A stretch of DNA of 64,000 nucleotides, from NCBI GenBank assembly GCA_021209875.1, contig JAGYVD010000006.1, positions 4,092,001 to 4,156,000 of the forward strand, in the 5' to 3' direction. Position numbers and translations under genes: made by a program. The DNA is from Rosellinia necatrix. Taxonomy: Eukaryota; Ascomycota; Sordariomycetes; Xylariales; Xylariaceae. Position 1 is the stretch's first letter, and every line of letters begins with the position of its first letter. Under the pieces are notes generated by a model. It was not told where the DNA came from and did no database searches. It was given only the letters and a program-made list of their open reading frames with translations. Shown here one piece after another: positions 45,267-57,500 of the stretch.

Positions 45267-47566
45267 ATGGTCTTTCAGGTGTCCCTCGGGGACGCTATCC
45301 TCCTTGCGCAGATAGCATGGCGTTTGGCCCAAACCTTTACCACGGGTAGGCAATCAGCTCCTGCTGAGTTTTTGGAACTCGAAAATGAGTTGTACGCATT
45401 GAGTGCCGCACTCCGAGCGGCTGAGGCTGTGCAGACCAGCTTGCCATCGTCAACCCAAAAGGCAGGCGTGGGAAGCAATCAATCAGCAACAGCCCAGGAC
45501 ATCCTCGCAGATGTTATCGGGAACTGCAAGAGCATCTTGGGGCACTTGGAAGATATTGTCAACAAATATACAGTTGTCTCGGAGAAGGGAGGCGCCGACA
45601 AGAGAGGACTCAGAAGATGGAGTCAATCGGCAGTACGGAATTGGAGAAAAATCGAGTGGACGACCGAGAGGGGGGATCTCAATAGCCTCCGAAGTCAAAT
45701 CATGGTTCACATAAACAGTTTAAACCTACTTATCAATATTGACACCAGGTGGGCGTCATCTCCGGTATCTCGGTGAGCGCGGTTCTGATCATGGCAGCTC
45801 GCGCACGGCTTCGATCGAACGGTCATTGGACAAGAATATCGCCCTTCTCGAAGAATTACACCAATGGTACGTTATTAATCTCAAGGGGGCTGTACCAAAT
45901 CGCGGCACAGCTTCGGACGGACTCGCGCGTACATTCGAGCATACACAGCCATCCAGCATTATCTCGACCTTTGAACTGGCCAGGAAAAGAGAGGCCCGTG
46001 TCGAAACCATCTGTCCTTACGCATCTTTCAGGGTTGAATGGATGGAGTCGTTTCTAGATGATGGCCCAACCGCTGGTTCAGGTGGCATGTTTACTTGTTG
46101 CTGTTCATATGGCCAGGTTGGGATGCCGCCACACCAAGTCGCCGTGCAAAGATACGGATGTGGGTTTGGTTTCCCACGCTTTAGGATGATGACTGATAAC
46201 GTGTAGTGTCCCATCTCATATTTCCCATCCGCATCGCAGGCAAAGATAGACCCTGGATGCTTTACAAGGCGGCGGACAGCGCAAATAACCAGTTGGTTGA
46301 CCTATACGTCAGCAAAATACATGCTAGCTGTATAATCTATCAATGCCTGAAATGTCCGCCGGCGCCTGCTGACTAGGGACCTGCAGACATACGTTCTTTC
46401 GAGGACACCTTTTTGCGTACTCTCTCAAGTAGGCGAGCGAGGGCCATCCTAGCCGAAGGAGCAGGCAACAGCCTCTGCTATGTATCGCCGGAGGACCAAG
46501 AGGAGCATATACTAGAGGCCATGAGGTTTGCCTTTTCCACACGCACCTTGGCTATCAATGCGCGTGTCTAACTGTTACACAGCGATTTGACTATTTCTCC
46601 AAAGTCGGTTGAGTCAGTCATGTTCAAGAGGGGTCGAACACAGTATGTTCGTGAATGGGTCGACGATGTTCAAATCCTACAGTACGGAGTGCAGGGCACT
46701 GCATCTCCTGCGGGCGGCATTCAAACGGGCCTCGTCCGTCGGCTCGATTATTCCGAGCTGCTGATCTCATTTGGCGCCGATGACGCCGCTAGCGACGCCG
46801 AAGAGGGCAGTGACGTGGTCCACATGGTCCTCAAGTGTAAGTGGTTACGAGAAAATATGGAAGGCAGTGCGGAGATCTGATGTCTTTCAACCCCAGTGAA
46901 GCGTAATACCGTCACGAAATGGACAGGCAAGGCATGCGTGGACATTCTGTCTATCGAGGCCGTCGGCACCCACGCAGACGAGCGGACGACGACTCATACC
47001 GGTGTAGATGTCACGATCCAGTTTACTACCGAGGCCGGTACGTACGCGCCCGCGCGCCCACCCATGCGCCGGCGCAAATTTCTCTAGCACGGCATTCGGG
47101 CTAATATCAGATAGCGGCTCACGAGTTTCATGAGAATATCGAAGCCATGCGAACGGAGCTATTCGTGAGGAGTCTCCGTTACCCTAAGTCAGATGAAAGA
47201 GTCGTCCTCAGTTTGTGAGTGCCCCGGCAGGAGATCGAAGAGGAAGAATGACGCGTCTCATATCATAGCTAACTAGGTAATGCTAGGCAAACGGCCAGGG
47301 TAGAATGTGAACATCTATATATCGACGATGCCGAAATCATTATCGTGGTCGATGCAGATGCCAAGTACCGTCTTATCATCGCGAGCCGCAATGGATGCAC
47401 GATCATGAGTCAAGTGTTAGTTGAGGACTTCTTCGCAGCCCCCTCCGGTCGGCCTGACTACACCGGCTCGACTTATCTAGTCCAAATCGAGGATACGGGA
47501 GAGAGGAAGGTTTACCATTACAAGAAGGGCTTCAGACATCTGAGTCTGAGTACCACACAAGGTTAG
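45267..47566 (+). CDS. Fungal-specific multi-exon protein of unknown function
   Basis: ATG 45267 begins a helical N-terminus (QVSLGDAILLAQIAWRLAQTF..APAEFLELENELYALSAAL) typical of a large fungal family found with signalling and NLR-like proteins. Exons that join cleanly: 45267-45748, 45798 onward, then the C-terminal set ending at 46525, 46583-46836, 46897-47037, 47115-47214 and 47287-47566. Between about 46200 and 46390 I could not place splice sites with certainty; GKDRPWMLYKAAD and DIRSFEDTFLRTL are surely coding there but in frames needing at least two short introns. The C-terminus (YIDDAEIIIVVDADAKYRL, GERKVYHYKKGFRHLSLS) is predicted beta-rich. No catalytic motif, signal peptide or membrane helix is visible. 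If the middle cannot be spliced the gene is broken. Confidence 0.7.
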
Positions 47567-48411
47567 ACAAGACAAGCACCCCAACAAACGTCATGGCAGG
47601 TAGCTAATTAAGTCAAGCGAACCGGATGCTGGAGCTTGCCCGCAGCTCTGTTTCCTTCCATATTCAAAACGGAGAGTAGTACACTCGGAGGATGCTGCTG
47701 GGGTCCTGTATGCGACGTGGTGTGGCATTCCTAGGTACCTAGATGATAAAGCCCGGCTACACCTGGACGACATGCACCCATTACCATCTATTCCCGGCGA
47801 AAAAAAAAGGAAAAAAAGGGGGTTGGGGGGAGCGTATTAAAGCAATGATGGATACGCTTGGGGGCAAATATATCAATCAAATGTGGTATAAATCTCAGGA
47901 TTATATAGGCACCTACTTAGTTACGTTCCACTACCTAAGGCAAGTGGGGTACTAACTTAGCTACCTAGCTGACAGGACCAATCCTCTTAATTTAATTCTA
48001 TCCTCTTAATTCTATTCTCGTAAATTCTATCCTCTTAATTCTAATACACAACAACATATTCTGTAACCATAGGTACGGACAATAGCCATGTCCACGGCCG
48101 TCCCCCACCGAGAGAGATGAACGCCCTGGTTACCCTGCCGGCACGCAGTAGAGCCACCTAAGATTCTCGCCCCAGCGAGCGCCCGATCCGTTGTTCGACC
48201 CGCTGACCGGGCCCGATTTCGATCCGACAGACAAGCACAGAACATAGAACACAGAACACAGAACACAGAACACAGAACACGGAACACAGAACCTCCCCGT
48301 CGTCAACCGCTCGGATGCGCCCAGACAGCCGCCTCCTGCAACGGCGTAGGCAACATCACCACATCACCTGACTGACTTCTCGTCGTATTTCTCAATCGCC
48401 CTGCCGCCGCC
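47567..48411. other. Intergenic, no gene seen
   Basis: Contains repeated TCCTCTTAATTCTA units (47985-48050) and a 7-bp repeat in the probable leader of the next gene. Confidence 0.6.
48238..48293. repeat. 7-bp GAACACA tandem repeat
   Basis: About seven copies of GAACACA, some with one change, end about 120 bases upstream of the YJU2B start codon. Confidence 0.9.
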
Positions 48412-49743
48412 ATGCAGGGCTTTAATATGGGGCGGTATGTCCCGCCGGACGTCGAGGGGACCATCTCGGGCAATGCGCTGAACAAGAAACACGCGCTGGG
48501 CGCGCGCGCCTCCAAGCTCCGCACCGAAGGCATCCTGACCGTGCGCTTCGAGATGCCCTTCGGCGTCTGGTGCGGCACATGCCCCAGACCCACCATCATC
48601 GGCCAGGGCGTACGGTTCAACGCCGAGAAGAAGAAGGTCGGCGCCTACCACAGCACGCCCATCTGGAGCTTCCGTATGCGCCATGCCGATTGCGGCGGTC
48701 TCGTCGAGATCCGGACCGACCCCGCCAACGCTGAGTACGTGGTAACCGAGGGCGGCACGCGACGGGACACGGGAGATGATAAGGACGATAGCCTTGTCTC
48801 TTCCGGTGCCCTGGTCGGTGGGGTGGGAGAGATACTGACGGGGAAAGAGAAGGATGCCCTCCGTAACGACGCTTTCGCGAGGTTGGAGAAGACGATCGAG
48901 GACCGGGCCGTCCTAATCGAGAGGTCCCATCGCATCGCCGAGCTCGAAGACGTGAGCTGCCGTGCCTGGGAGGACCCATACGCCCAGAACCGCCGCCTGA
49001 GGGCCGCGTTCCGCGCCGACCGCAAGGCCCGCGAGAAGGCGGCTGCGGGCGCAGAGGACCTTCAGGAGCGCATGAGTTTGGGCATCGATCTTTTGCCCGC
49101 CACCGACGAGGACGCTCGCAGGGCAGCCCTCGTGGATTTCGGCATCGCCGCCGTCCTAGATAGTTCTGCAACAGATGAAAACGGCGACAGCCGAGCAACA
49201 AGCCCAAATTCAAAAGATACGGCACTCATAAAGCCACTCTTTGGCTCTTCAGCGGGAGTCAGTGTCAGGAAGGCCACTTCGAAGGCAAACGGCGACGCGG
49301 TAAATCGAAAGTTGGGAGAACGGAAAGGAAAGAAGCAACTCAAATCCGAGATCAAAGCCTCTCAGATACGCGAGTCGCTCGCGTCCGAAATTACACGAAA
49401 TGCACGCGTCTCTCAGGACCCGTTCCTACTCAGGTCCAGCCATCTGCACCGGAATGGAGGCGGCGAAGGGGCAATACCAAAGCCCACAGCAAGAATCCAG
49501 GGGATAAAACGGAAACGGCCAACGCCGTCGACATCGGCATCGGCATCGGCACCGGCATCACCAGTAGCATCCAAAAAGCTTCCCAGACAAGAACGAACCC
49601 CAAAAGACAAAGCAGAAGTCCGAGAGGGCGGGGCGGGGAGAGAAATCTCGACCCTTGCGGACACAGGATACACGCGAAGCCCGGGAACAGAGCCACGCGA
49701 GCGGCCTCCGGGTGCAGGTTTGGTAGAATACGACTCGGACTGA
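48412..49743 (+). CDS. Splicing factor YJU2B/CCDC130 (CWC16 family, Saf4-like)
   Basis: Intronless, 443 aa. The first 130 residues are nearly invariant in this family: MQGFNMGRYVPPD, GNALNKKHALGARASKL, LTVRFEMPFGVWCGTCPRPT, IGQGVRFNAEKKKVG and IWSFRMRHADCGGLVEIRTD, which includes the zinc-binding Cys pairs (CGTC and CGG). A helical stretch follows (FARLEKTIEDRAVL..RLRAAFRADRKAREK), then a lysine-rich, low-complexity tail with Ser/Ala/Pro runs and an acidic end (EYDSD). The family associates with the spliceosome and promotes the second-step configuration or the splicing of introns with weak sites. Nuclear. Start at the first ATG fits homologues exactly. The gene looks intact. Confidence 0.95.
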   Translation: MQGFNMGRYVPPDVEGTISGNALNKKHALGARASKLRTEGILTVRFEMPFGVWCGTCPRPTIIGQGVRFNAEKKKVGAYHSTPIWSFRMRHADCGGLVEIRTDPANAEYVVTEGGTRRDTGDDKDDSLVSSGALVGGVGEILTGKEKDALRNDAFARLEKTIEDRAVLIERSHRIAELEDVSCRAWEDPYAQNRRLRAAFRADRKAREKAAAGAEDLQERMSLGIDLLPATDEDARRAALVDFGIAAVLDSSATDENGDSRATSPNSKDTALIKPLFGSSAGVSVRKATSKANGDAVNRKLGERKGKKQLKSEIKASQIRESLASEITRNARVSQDPFLLRSSHLHRNGGGEGAIPKPTARIQGIKRKRPTPSTSASASAPASPVASKKLPRQERTPKDKAEVREGGAGREISTLADTGYTRSPGTEPRERPPGAGLVEYDSD

Positions 49744-50948
49744 AACATACAAAACAGCTCAGAAGACGTACAGGATATATGGATGGGCACGGATGAGCAA
49801 GGACAGGCGTGTCCGAACCATGCGGCTTTGGAAAACGGATCATACATTCCACGACGTTCGAGCAGGTGCTTATAAGGAAACTAAAAAGGCTGGGCAGGAC
49901 GGGGCACATATACATTTTGGCAACTGTTATCAAGATACCCTGAAGAGAGATAGATGAATTGGTTATTTTTTCTTCCCTTTTTTTTTTTTTCCCTCCCCTC
50001 ACTAGGTATTTCCGTGCAAAATGCCAGGTACCTAGCGGACAAAGGAGATTACGATAACCCATGCATAATGAATGGAGAATTACTTAATTGGATGAGGCAA
50101 AAAGGCAAATACCTACCTACCTAGGTAGTGGATAAGAGCGTGGGATCTCCCTCTGCGTATCTATATGCCTATATGCATAAACTTATTAATCACCTCAGCT
50201 AAACGGATCCCAGATATCTATCTGCTACGGACGTATCAAATTATGAGAATAATTAATTTCTCCCTGATTTACCACTGTTCTATAACTAACCCAGATATGA
50301 AAAAGTAGCCATATACCACCCAAGAGAGAGGAGGGGGGAGGGGGAAGGGGGAAGCAATGCAAGATTTAACGGTTTAAATTCAATTTATCACAATCAAGGA
50401 CGTCAAACCATGAGGGGAATGCGTGTATGCATGGGGTTAGATTCCTGCCTCCCGGCCGGTGTCGGGGTCTCGGCCGGCGGACCGGCTAGGAGAGACGATC
50501 ATCTCATCCATGGGTCGAAACGAATTGGCCGAGTAAGGACATACGCCTCGCTATCTTAAGACCTATCGAGTTTAAAACAGAATAAGATAATCCTCCGAAG
50601 TGAAGTCCCACCAACCGCTTGAATCAGATGAGCCCATCGGGCATCCGTCACCTCGTCTCTATCCCTTCGAGGATCAGCGCCCTCGGTAGTTCAGAATTCA
50701 GTTATGCCAACTCCCCCAGCACAAACCCTCTCATTGCCAGTGGGAATGTATCAATTACATATGTCCATGCCGAAAAAAAAAAAAATTAAACGCCGAAGCC
50801 GACCATTCCGTCTTCATGATTTGCGACTCAAGGGCCAGTCTAGTGAACTAATTGTCTCTTTATTTTCGCCCGGTTGGTGACGGCAGATCCGTGGGAGATA
50901 TCCGACATTCTACCGGTAGCGGGATTGCAACCCGGAAAGGGAAGGCTT
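49744..50948. other. Convergent intergenic region
   Basis: 3' ends of YJU2B (+) and UBC8 (-) meet here. T run at 49978-49990. No gene seen. Confidence 0.6.
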
Positions 50949-52077
50949 TTACACGTCATCCATCTGTCCGGCAGGTTCGTCGTCGTCGTCGCCAAAACTG
51001 GCTACAGATGACATATCGTCATCGTCTTCGCTCTCGGCTCCTGCATCATCGGCAGCGTCCTTACTGGCATACCTCTGGACGTACTCTATAAAGGCCATTA
51101 GAGACATGTCAATGTAATAATGGTAAAGATATCCTAGGGGGAGGTTCAGCTTTCTTACCCTTCACCTTGATGTCATAATTTTTAGGTTCACGCATCAGTA
51201 GGGCGGCAGCTTCACCGTTCAGGGGATCGGCCGGGTTCGGGTATCGTAGTAGCTGTGGTAGGAACACCTCGAAGATGTTGATCATATCAAACATCGGGGA
51301 CCATGTCTGGTTGATCACATCGAGACACACGGAGCCAGACCTAAGGCAGCACCTTGTTTAGTAGGGTGGTACTCGCTCAGAAGACTACTCGAAACAAGGC
51401 CGTGTCGGTCGGAGACTCACAACTCATCGATGTTCGGGTGAAAAATACGATTCACAAAGCCGATGCTCGGAGATTTGTACGGGTACTGGTCGGGAAGCTC
51501 GACGTGGACCTTCCAGATACCGCCTTCAAAGGGTGCTGCGTATGCAGTCAGCACGGAACGGCATTCGTCTTCGGTTTACGAGGACTGACTCTCAGATGGG
51601 CCCTTGAAGCGAACGTAGAATTCTTGCCTGGATTGGGCTGTCAGGGTATTGCGGGATTAAGAATGACCGGGGGTAGCCGAATCAAGAGTCTCACACTACG
51701 CAAAACACAGCCGGTTAGCGATACGACTGGAGATGTCCGGATGTATGCATGTTGCTTACTATTATCATTAACCAGGGTGACCTCATAGTCGCTCATAAGC
51801 CTGAAGTAGCGTCAATACTCAAATCATCCAAGTTGTGGTGCGTGCCGAGTGTCTCTCATACATCCTAGATGCTGTCAGTACAGGTAATATCAGGCAACTC
51901 GCAATCCGGAGACATACTTCATGACCTTCACAAATGACAGCGTTAGCTAGCGATACATAGCAATCCAACACAGCGAATAGGGCATCCAGGGCATCCAGGA
52001 CATCTAGGACATCCAGGACATCCAGGACATCTCAAACTACTTACATCGGTCTCGATGCGGCGTCGGGGGCTACTCAT
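50949..52077 (-). CDS. ubc8: Ubiquitin-conjugating enzyme E2, UBC8/UBE2H type
   Basis: Seven exons: 52045-52077, 51918-51925, 51760-51800, 51590-51637, 51421-51535, 51159-51340 and 50949-51085, giving 187 aa in one frame. The start [11 protein letters not shown] and VMKLMSDYEV are typical of UBC8. [42 protein letters not shown], here cited only by position (about residues 55-95), holds the active-site Cys87 and the HPN motif. The C-terminal tail is acidic ([16 protein letters not shown]), as in the family, which in yeast works with the GID ligase on gluconeogenic enzymes. Exon 2 is only 8 nt. Exon 4 begins at a CTGACAG acceptor that adds Thr-Gln-Ser before [11 protein letters not shown]; the nearer CCAG acceptor would break the frame by one base. 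Cytosolic/nuclear. Confidence 0.92.
51918..51925 (-). other. ubc8: 8-nt microexon of ubc8
   Basis: GTCATGAA flanked by a GTGAAG acceptor on one side and a GTATGT donor on the other. It encodes Val-Met and part of Lys, residues conserved in every UBC8, so it must be spliced in. Confidence 0.85.
51981..52030. repeat. 9-bp minisatellite in ubc8 intron 1
   Basis: Five to six copies of CATCCAGGA/CATCCAGGG/CATCTAGGA lie a few bases inside the first intron. Confidence 0.9.
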
Positions 52078-53909
52078 GTTGGGCTATTTAGTTGGGCAGC
52101 GTGCTGTCCTCGGCTGTGACGCGTTGGATGGTTCTCTTCCTTCTTCGTCCCTTTTCGTCCTATTTTTCCTTTCCAAGGGGAGCCGCTCTCAGCGCTGTCA
52201 CGGAGCAATGTTGGGAGCCACAGTAGGCTCTAAAACAGGTGGGGGGGTAGCGTGTGCTATAGTTCGGCCTTCTACCAAACTCCTAATGCGTATTTTGTAT
52301 TCCCCGGAGCGGCCGCGAGGGGTATTCCGTCCACGTCCACACGCAGGACAACGAAAGTCGGGTCGAGGGCCGAGACGACGGACCGGGTGGGGCAGGAGAA
52401 GTCGGTCTCGTGGCTAGTACTCGATAGGCTGATAGAATTAGGCTTTGCTGCAGTGGTGACTGTCGTTGTCGTGTCGCCGGCGAATGCAGATGGGCGATGG
52501 GCAAATAAGGTTTCGTTCCGTATCTGCCTGGGACCGGATCTGCTAGGTGTATGGGCTGAGTTTATTTGCCGTGTGACGAGGGGAAATTGCTCGAGATGGC
52601 TCGGGATGGCTCGGGATGGGTCGAGATGACTCGATGCGGGAATGGAGGGGTCGCTTTGGGATCGACGTCACTCTGCCAGATCAGGTCAGTTTCGTTGGGC
52701 AGACAGACGCTTCCGGACCGGTCATGGCAATAACCCAGGCTAGGCAGGTACTTAGGTGACTAACACGATGAAACAGCGAGACAATAGAATGGTGGCGATG
52801 AGAGGTAGGAGGCGCGATTTGGAAAAATAGAAAATAGGTGGGTTGAGAGGAAAGAAGGTGGAGGGTTCCAAGCCAGTCATTACTGTATCTATCGACTGAC
52901 ATCAGGTACCTACATGTCTTCATGCCCCCTTACATCCCCTCCTGGAAGCAGCCGGAGTCGGGTACAGAATGGGTCCACACTAGCCTCTTTAATCTACCCG
53001 TTATCACGAGCTTGTCCAATGCCCCTCCCCCACCCTGTTCTGTCCACCCCGCCATTGTGCTGTTCAGCACGTTGTTGTAACTTTGCCCCATTAATTCCGC
53101 GAATTAGACTAGTTTCCAGTTCCTTTGGGCATCCTGAAGACAACACTCTCGCTTTGGAGCCTGGTCGTACCTGCCTAGAAAATCAAGTCAACGTTTGGAG
53201 GAGACATACATGATATCGGTACGTACTTAAGTACCTATCTCAATAAGTACTACCTACCTACCTAAGGTACCTACGTAGGTTTGTAGATAGATAGGTACCT
53301 AGGTAGTTGAGGTAGATTTACAAGAGTGGAGGGTAATGTACAATTAGTAACTAAGTGCCTAACTAAGGCAAGGTAAGGTGTTCCTTCGATCTCCGTGACC
53401 TACTAGAACCCTTCCCGGTCATCATATCAGCATCATTGAGCAAGTAAGCCATCATCGGAGCTCGCCACTGACGCGCCTGTGATCAAGCCTGATGAATTTC
53501 CCGTCCGCCGCCGAGGCTAGATTATGTGCCACATGAATCACACAACAAGCAGCCTTCGCTCAGCCCCTCAGCCCCCATGAGCGCCACGGCGTGCCATCGC
53601 CGTCACCGAGTCAGCCTCGGGATGCCACCTTTATGCTCTTTCTCTCTCTCTGTCTCTCTCTCTCTCTATCTCTCTCTCTCTCTCTCTCTCTTATTAGGGC
53701 GCCACACGGGTTTCATTAAACGGTGTCTCAAATTAAGATAGTGCCCGCACCTTCCCGAACGCATGGCTGGGGCACGCCCAGGCGAGTCGGCGATACCATA
53801 TCCGCAACACATGTGAGTCCGGGGACATCAGATCGCGCGAGGCACGCAGATCGACGGACGGCCAGACAGATCGGACAGATAAGACATCCACGTCGTCGGC
53901 TGATCTGGT
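52078..53909. other. Intergenic, no gene seen
   Basis: Upstream region of ubc8. Contains short GGATGGCTCG-type repeats (52590-52630), TACCTA tracts around 53225-53315 and a CT microsatellite. Confidence 0.6.
53637..53692. repeat. (TC)n microsatellite
   Basis: An imperfect TC array of about 55 bases. Confidence 0.95.
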
Positions 53910-54560
53910 CTATCCGACGGCCTGCACCGCGTTCGGCGGCAGCTTGAGGCCGGGCAGGTTCAGGGGCGGCGGGGTCACGCTGACGACGCCGCAGCGGATC
54001 TCGATGCTGCGCACGTAGCCCCCGAAGGCGCGGCGCTCGGGGATGAAGACGGCGATGTTGGCGAACGTGCGGCAGTCCGGCTCGTTGAAGACGCGCGCCT
54101 CGCAGCCGTCGACCTTGTTCGCCACGAAGTGCCCGCACTGCGCCACCCCGGGCGCGTTGTAGCACGTCGGCGTCGAGTGCTGCGCCCCCGGCTTCGCCAG
54201 CCCGACGTTCAGGATCACGTTCCCCCGGCAGTCCTTGGGGCCCGGCGAGCCGTCGAAGAGCACCGCCGAGATGGCCACCGTCTCCTCGTCGGCGGGATAG
54301 CTCGGGTTCGCGTCCGTTCGGTTTATCGCCACCTGCTCCGTCGTGCCCACGACGCTTTCTTCATCCGCGGCTTCCCCGTTCTCGAGCACCGCATCGGCCG
54401 GAAGTAGGTTGTCTTCCGCGGTTTCGGGCGCGTTCGTCGGAGTGGGATCCGGTGTGGGGAGTGCGGCAAGCCGTATCCTCTGACCCCATACCCCGGTTGA
54501 TTGAAGCAGGAGGCTGGCCGTCCATATTATCAAAATAGATGATTTCATTTCGTATCGCAT
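53910..54560 (-). CDS. Secreted cysteine-containing protein of unknown function
   Basis: Single exon of 216 aa from ATG 54560 (ATG 54548 is also possible; a longer frame begins at 54647 but buries the signal peptide). A signal peptide (KSSILIIWTASLLLQSTGVWG) is followed by an acidic Pro/Thr/Glu-rich spacer and a C-terminal domain of about 110 residues (from AISAVLFDGSPG) with seven cysteines: DCRGNVIL, TCYNAPGVAQCGHFV, GCEARVF, DCRTFANIAVF, IRCGVVSV. The domain is predicted all-beta and GC-rich in coding. I do not recognise the family; such proteins occur widely among secreted proteins of plant-associated fungi. No catalytic motif is visible. Confidence 0.7.
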   Translation of the reverse strand: MRYEMKSSILIIWTASLLLQSTGVWGQRIRLAALPTPDPTPTNAPETAEDNLLPADAVLENGEAADEESVVGTTEQVAINRTDANPSYPADEETVAISAVLFDGSPGPKDCRGNVILNVGLAKPGAQHSTPTCYNAPGVAQCGHFVANKVDGCEARVFNEPDCRTFANIAVFIPERRAFGGYVRSIEIRCGVVSVTPPPLNLPGLKLPPNAVQAVG

Positions 54561-57500
54561 GTTGAAAAACTTGTTTTCAAATTTGCGACGCGAAGGGCCA
54601 GGCAGAAACGGAGTTCTAGATAGATCTCGAGCTGGAGACAGTGCCAAGGCGACATGGTGTGGGCGATCACGAAACTGGGTGTTTCATATTCTAGCGGTTT
54701 CAGTTAAAACATGGACACCACGGTGGTCTGTAACATATGAGGTACCTAGTCAGGGACCAATACTGAGGACCTTATGGACGAGACAGGGGCAATAGTTGGA
54801 TGAATTATCTACTCATTACAACCAACCACCCAGATTTCGTAAGCCGAAGCTCAGAAGGCAGGTAGGTACACGCTCAACCACAGTACGAGCGTTGCGCTCA
54901 CTTCCTAACCAATCATTTATATATACATATTACTCATGAGAGGGGCTGTGATTGCTAGCCAGTCGATTTTCATAATCTCGTTAGTTGGTTTCAATTTAGT
55001 GATTGGCTGTACCATCATGCGCTGATGTATTCTTACGCGACATTCTCATGACAATAACAATGATCTAGATGAGAAATCTCGCCTTAAATTTCCAAAACAA
55101 AGCAGAAAATCGGGGAGGTTTTTTTTTTCATCGATATTAAATTACTTACTTAATATTGTTTGAATTTTGAGACTGTTATATGAGATATGCCCCTGATGTT
55201 GGTAAAATAACTAACCTTACCACTCATCTAAAGCCCGCCTGTTCATGCAAAGGAGGTGTGAGTGTGTGACGGCGCAACAACATATTTGACTTACATTCAC
55301 CAGTCAGACCTATGCCACGTCATCATAGCCATAGCCCCTACTAATGTGGCAATAGACTAGTCAACCTAAGACACAAAGTCGCGGGGTATTTGCTCACAGC
55401 GACGAGAATATCCTTCCGTCATCGCCAATACATGTAGATGTCTAACCGTTCGCTGTTGGCCCCCACGGAATAAACAGGCGAGTCTGTCATGGTCCTATCA
55501 CGTGCATCCCGTTGACTACCTACGGGCGTGGATTCGCCATTCTAACTTCAGTTTTTCCCCTCACGGTGATTTTGCGATAATCGTAGATCTATTTTATTTG
55601 GACGACAGGCATGTGTAAAACCGCATGATGTGTTATTGCTCTTTTTCTCCCTTAAATGGCTCATTAGGCGACAAGATCGCATCTGAGACTGTTGCAGAGA
55701 ACTGACCTAAAGTTGAAGACGTACGAGTTACACGTACGTTACGAAACTGGTCCATATATTAAATGAGTAAATAAGTATAGCCCGTATAGTGTAGAGCGTC
55801 GCAGAATCGAAATATGAAAGACGTGCATCGATTACAACACGCGGCTTGCCTCCCTTCTCTCTCAGCCCCAAATGGATCTCCTCTAAGGTCCAAAATATGC
55901 GTCGCCCTGGCAAGGCAGTATAGTAATCATCGTCAAGATAGTACGTATGAAGTAGACAATAGCGTTATTCCCGATGAATGGAGTATTACTTGGTATAACC
56001 CTAATACCATGGCGCGAGGCAAGACAAGGCATTGACGTATCGTTAGTGTGAATGTCCACCCGCCGGTTTATGTTTGGCTTGAATATGCAAATAATATAAT
56101 ATAAAATGGGCACGTGGTATTACTATGGTATAACCCGGGCTTGCCGAGATTCTCATCTATAGCTCCTCCACCTGTCGTTTAAATCAATCTTGTCTATCTC
56201 TGACAGCCGCCCTATCAAGTCTATACCTATAACTCGGGCGCGCGTTGACGCAGTGGATGTACTCCGTACGAGTTATACACTAGAGCATAGGGGTCTACGT
56301 GTAGGGAGGGCAACCCCCACAGAAAGAAACGATTCATTCTGGAAGCCCGTGAGCCGGTCGTCGCCGACCTTCTCCACCATCCCTGTCATGTCATAAATCT
56401 GGGCTAAGCTTAGTGTACCGTGTGCGGACAAAGCTATTCCCACGCCACCTCTTGACCGAAAGTCGAAGAACCAAGGTTCCTTCCACTCGAGCGGTATGCA
56501 TACATATGTACTAATCACCGCCGTTTATGAACCCACGAGTCGGTATGTGCTGCATCTCGGTTCAGGCGTGGTTGAAACCGTGAAAAGGGATACCGCGGGT
56601 ATAAGATGGGATTAGGTAACCCTGGCATGGTTATTTGATTAATGTGTAACACTGCGCGGATACGTGTGCGTGCGTCTTGTATCCATCTCCTGGACTCCAG
56701 GTAGTGCAGCTTGCTCGTTTTTGACTATGGAACTGGCAAAGCACGCGCCCATGTTCCTCTTCGGCGGGTCTTGAGGCTTAACGGCGGTTCCTCCCGCGTA
56801 TCGGATCATATTAGCACAAGGCTATGAGAGATTATCTGAGCAATGGGGGAAAATTGACCCTCTTGTAAATAGTGTATCTGTAATACTTTTGCCAATGGAT
56901 ATCCTCTCGGCGAATGGGAATGTGCCCCTATTGGAGGCTTTGGGCCTTGGTCGTGGCTTGGACCGTACCAACATTGGGATGCGGCAGGGAACGTATGTAC
57001 CTACGCTATGTACCATTTGTTGGACGCTGGGCTGAGATTAGTTATCGGATTATATTTGTCATGATAGCCGTGACGATCCCCTGGGTCAGATTGGTCAGGC
57101 TCGGCTCGACAAGACAAGACAAGACAAGACAAGACAAGAGCACTGACGCGGAGATGCGTAAAGAGGCGGCTGCAAAAAGCAAAACGGCGATGAATCCGCC
57201 GCCCACGTGTAGCAATGTTGTCCTTCCGCCGTAACCCCGGCCGGCTATCGACGCCTGCCTGTCTTCCGTTCCTCGAGCTGAACGAACGAAAGTACAACCG
57301 ACTAACAACAACAAGGAAATATGTCGCGCGAGCGGACGTATAGCTTATCGATACTGGCTGACCAGGAGGCGAGCGCGGCATCACGAGCTTACAATCACAC
57401 CTCAGCAGAACAGACCTAACCGTAAACAGAATGAGCTAGCAGGGTATAGGTTGCGAGGAGGGTTTACCATGCCTGCCGGCTGGAGACGCTATCGAAGTTT

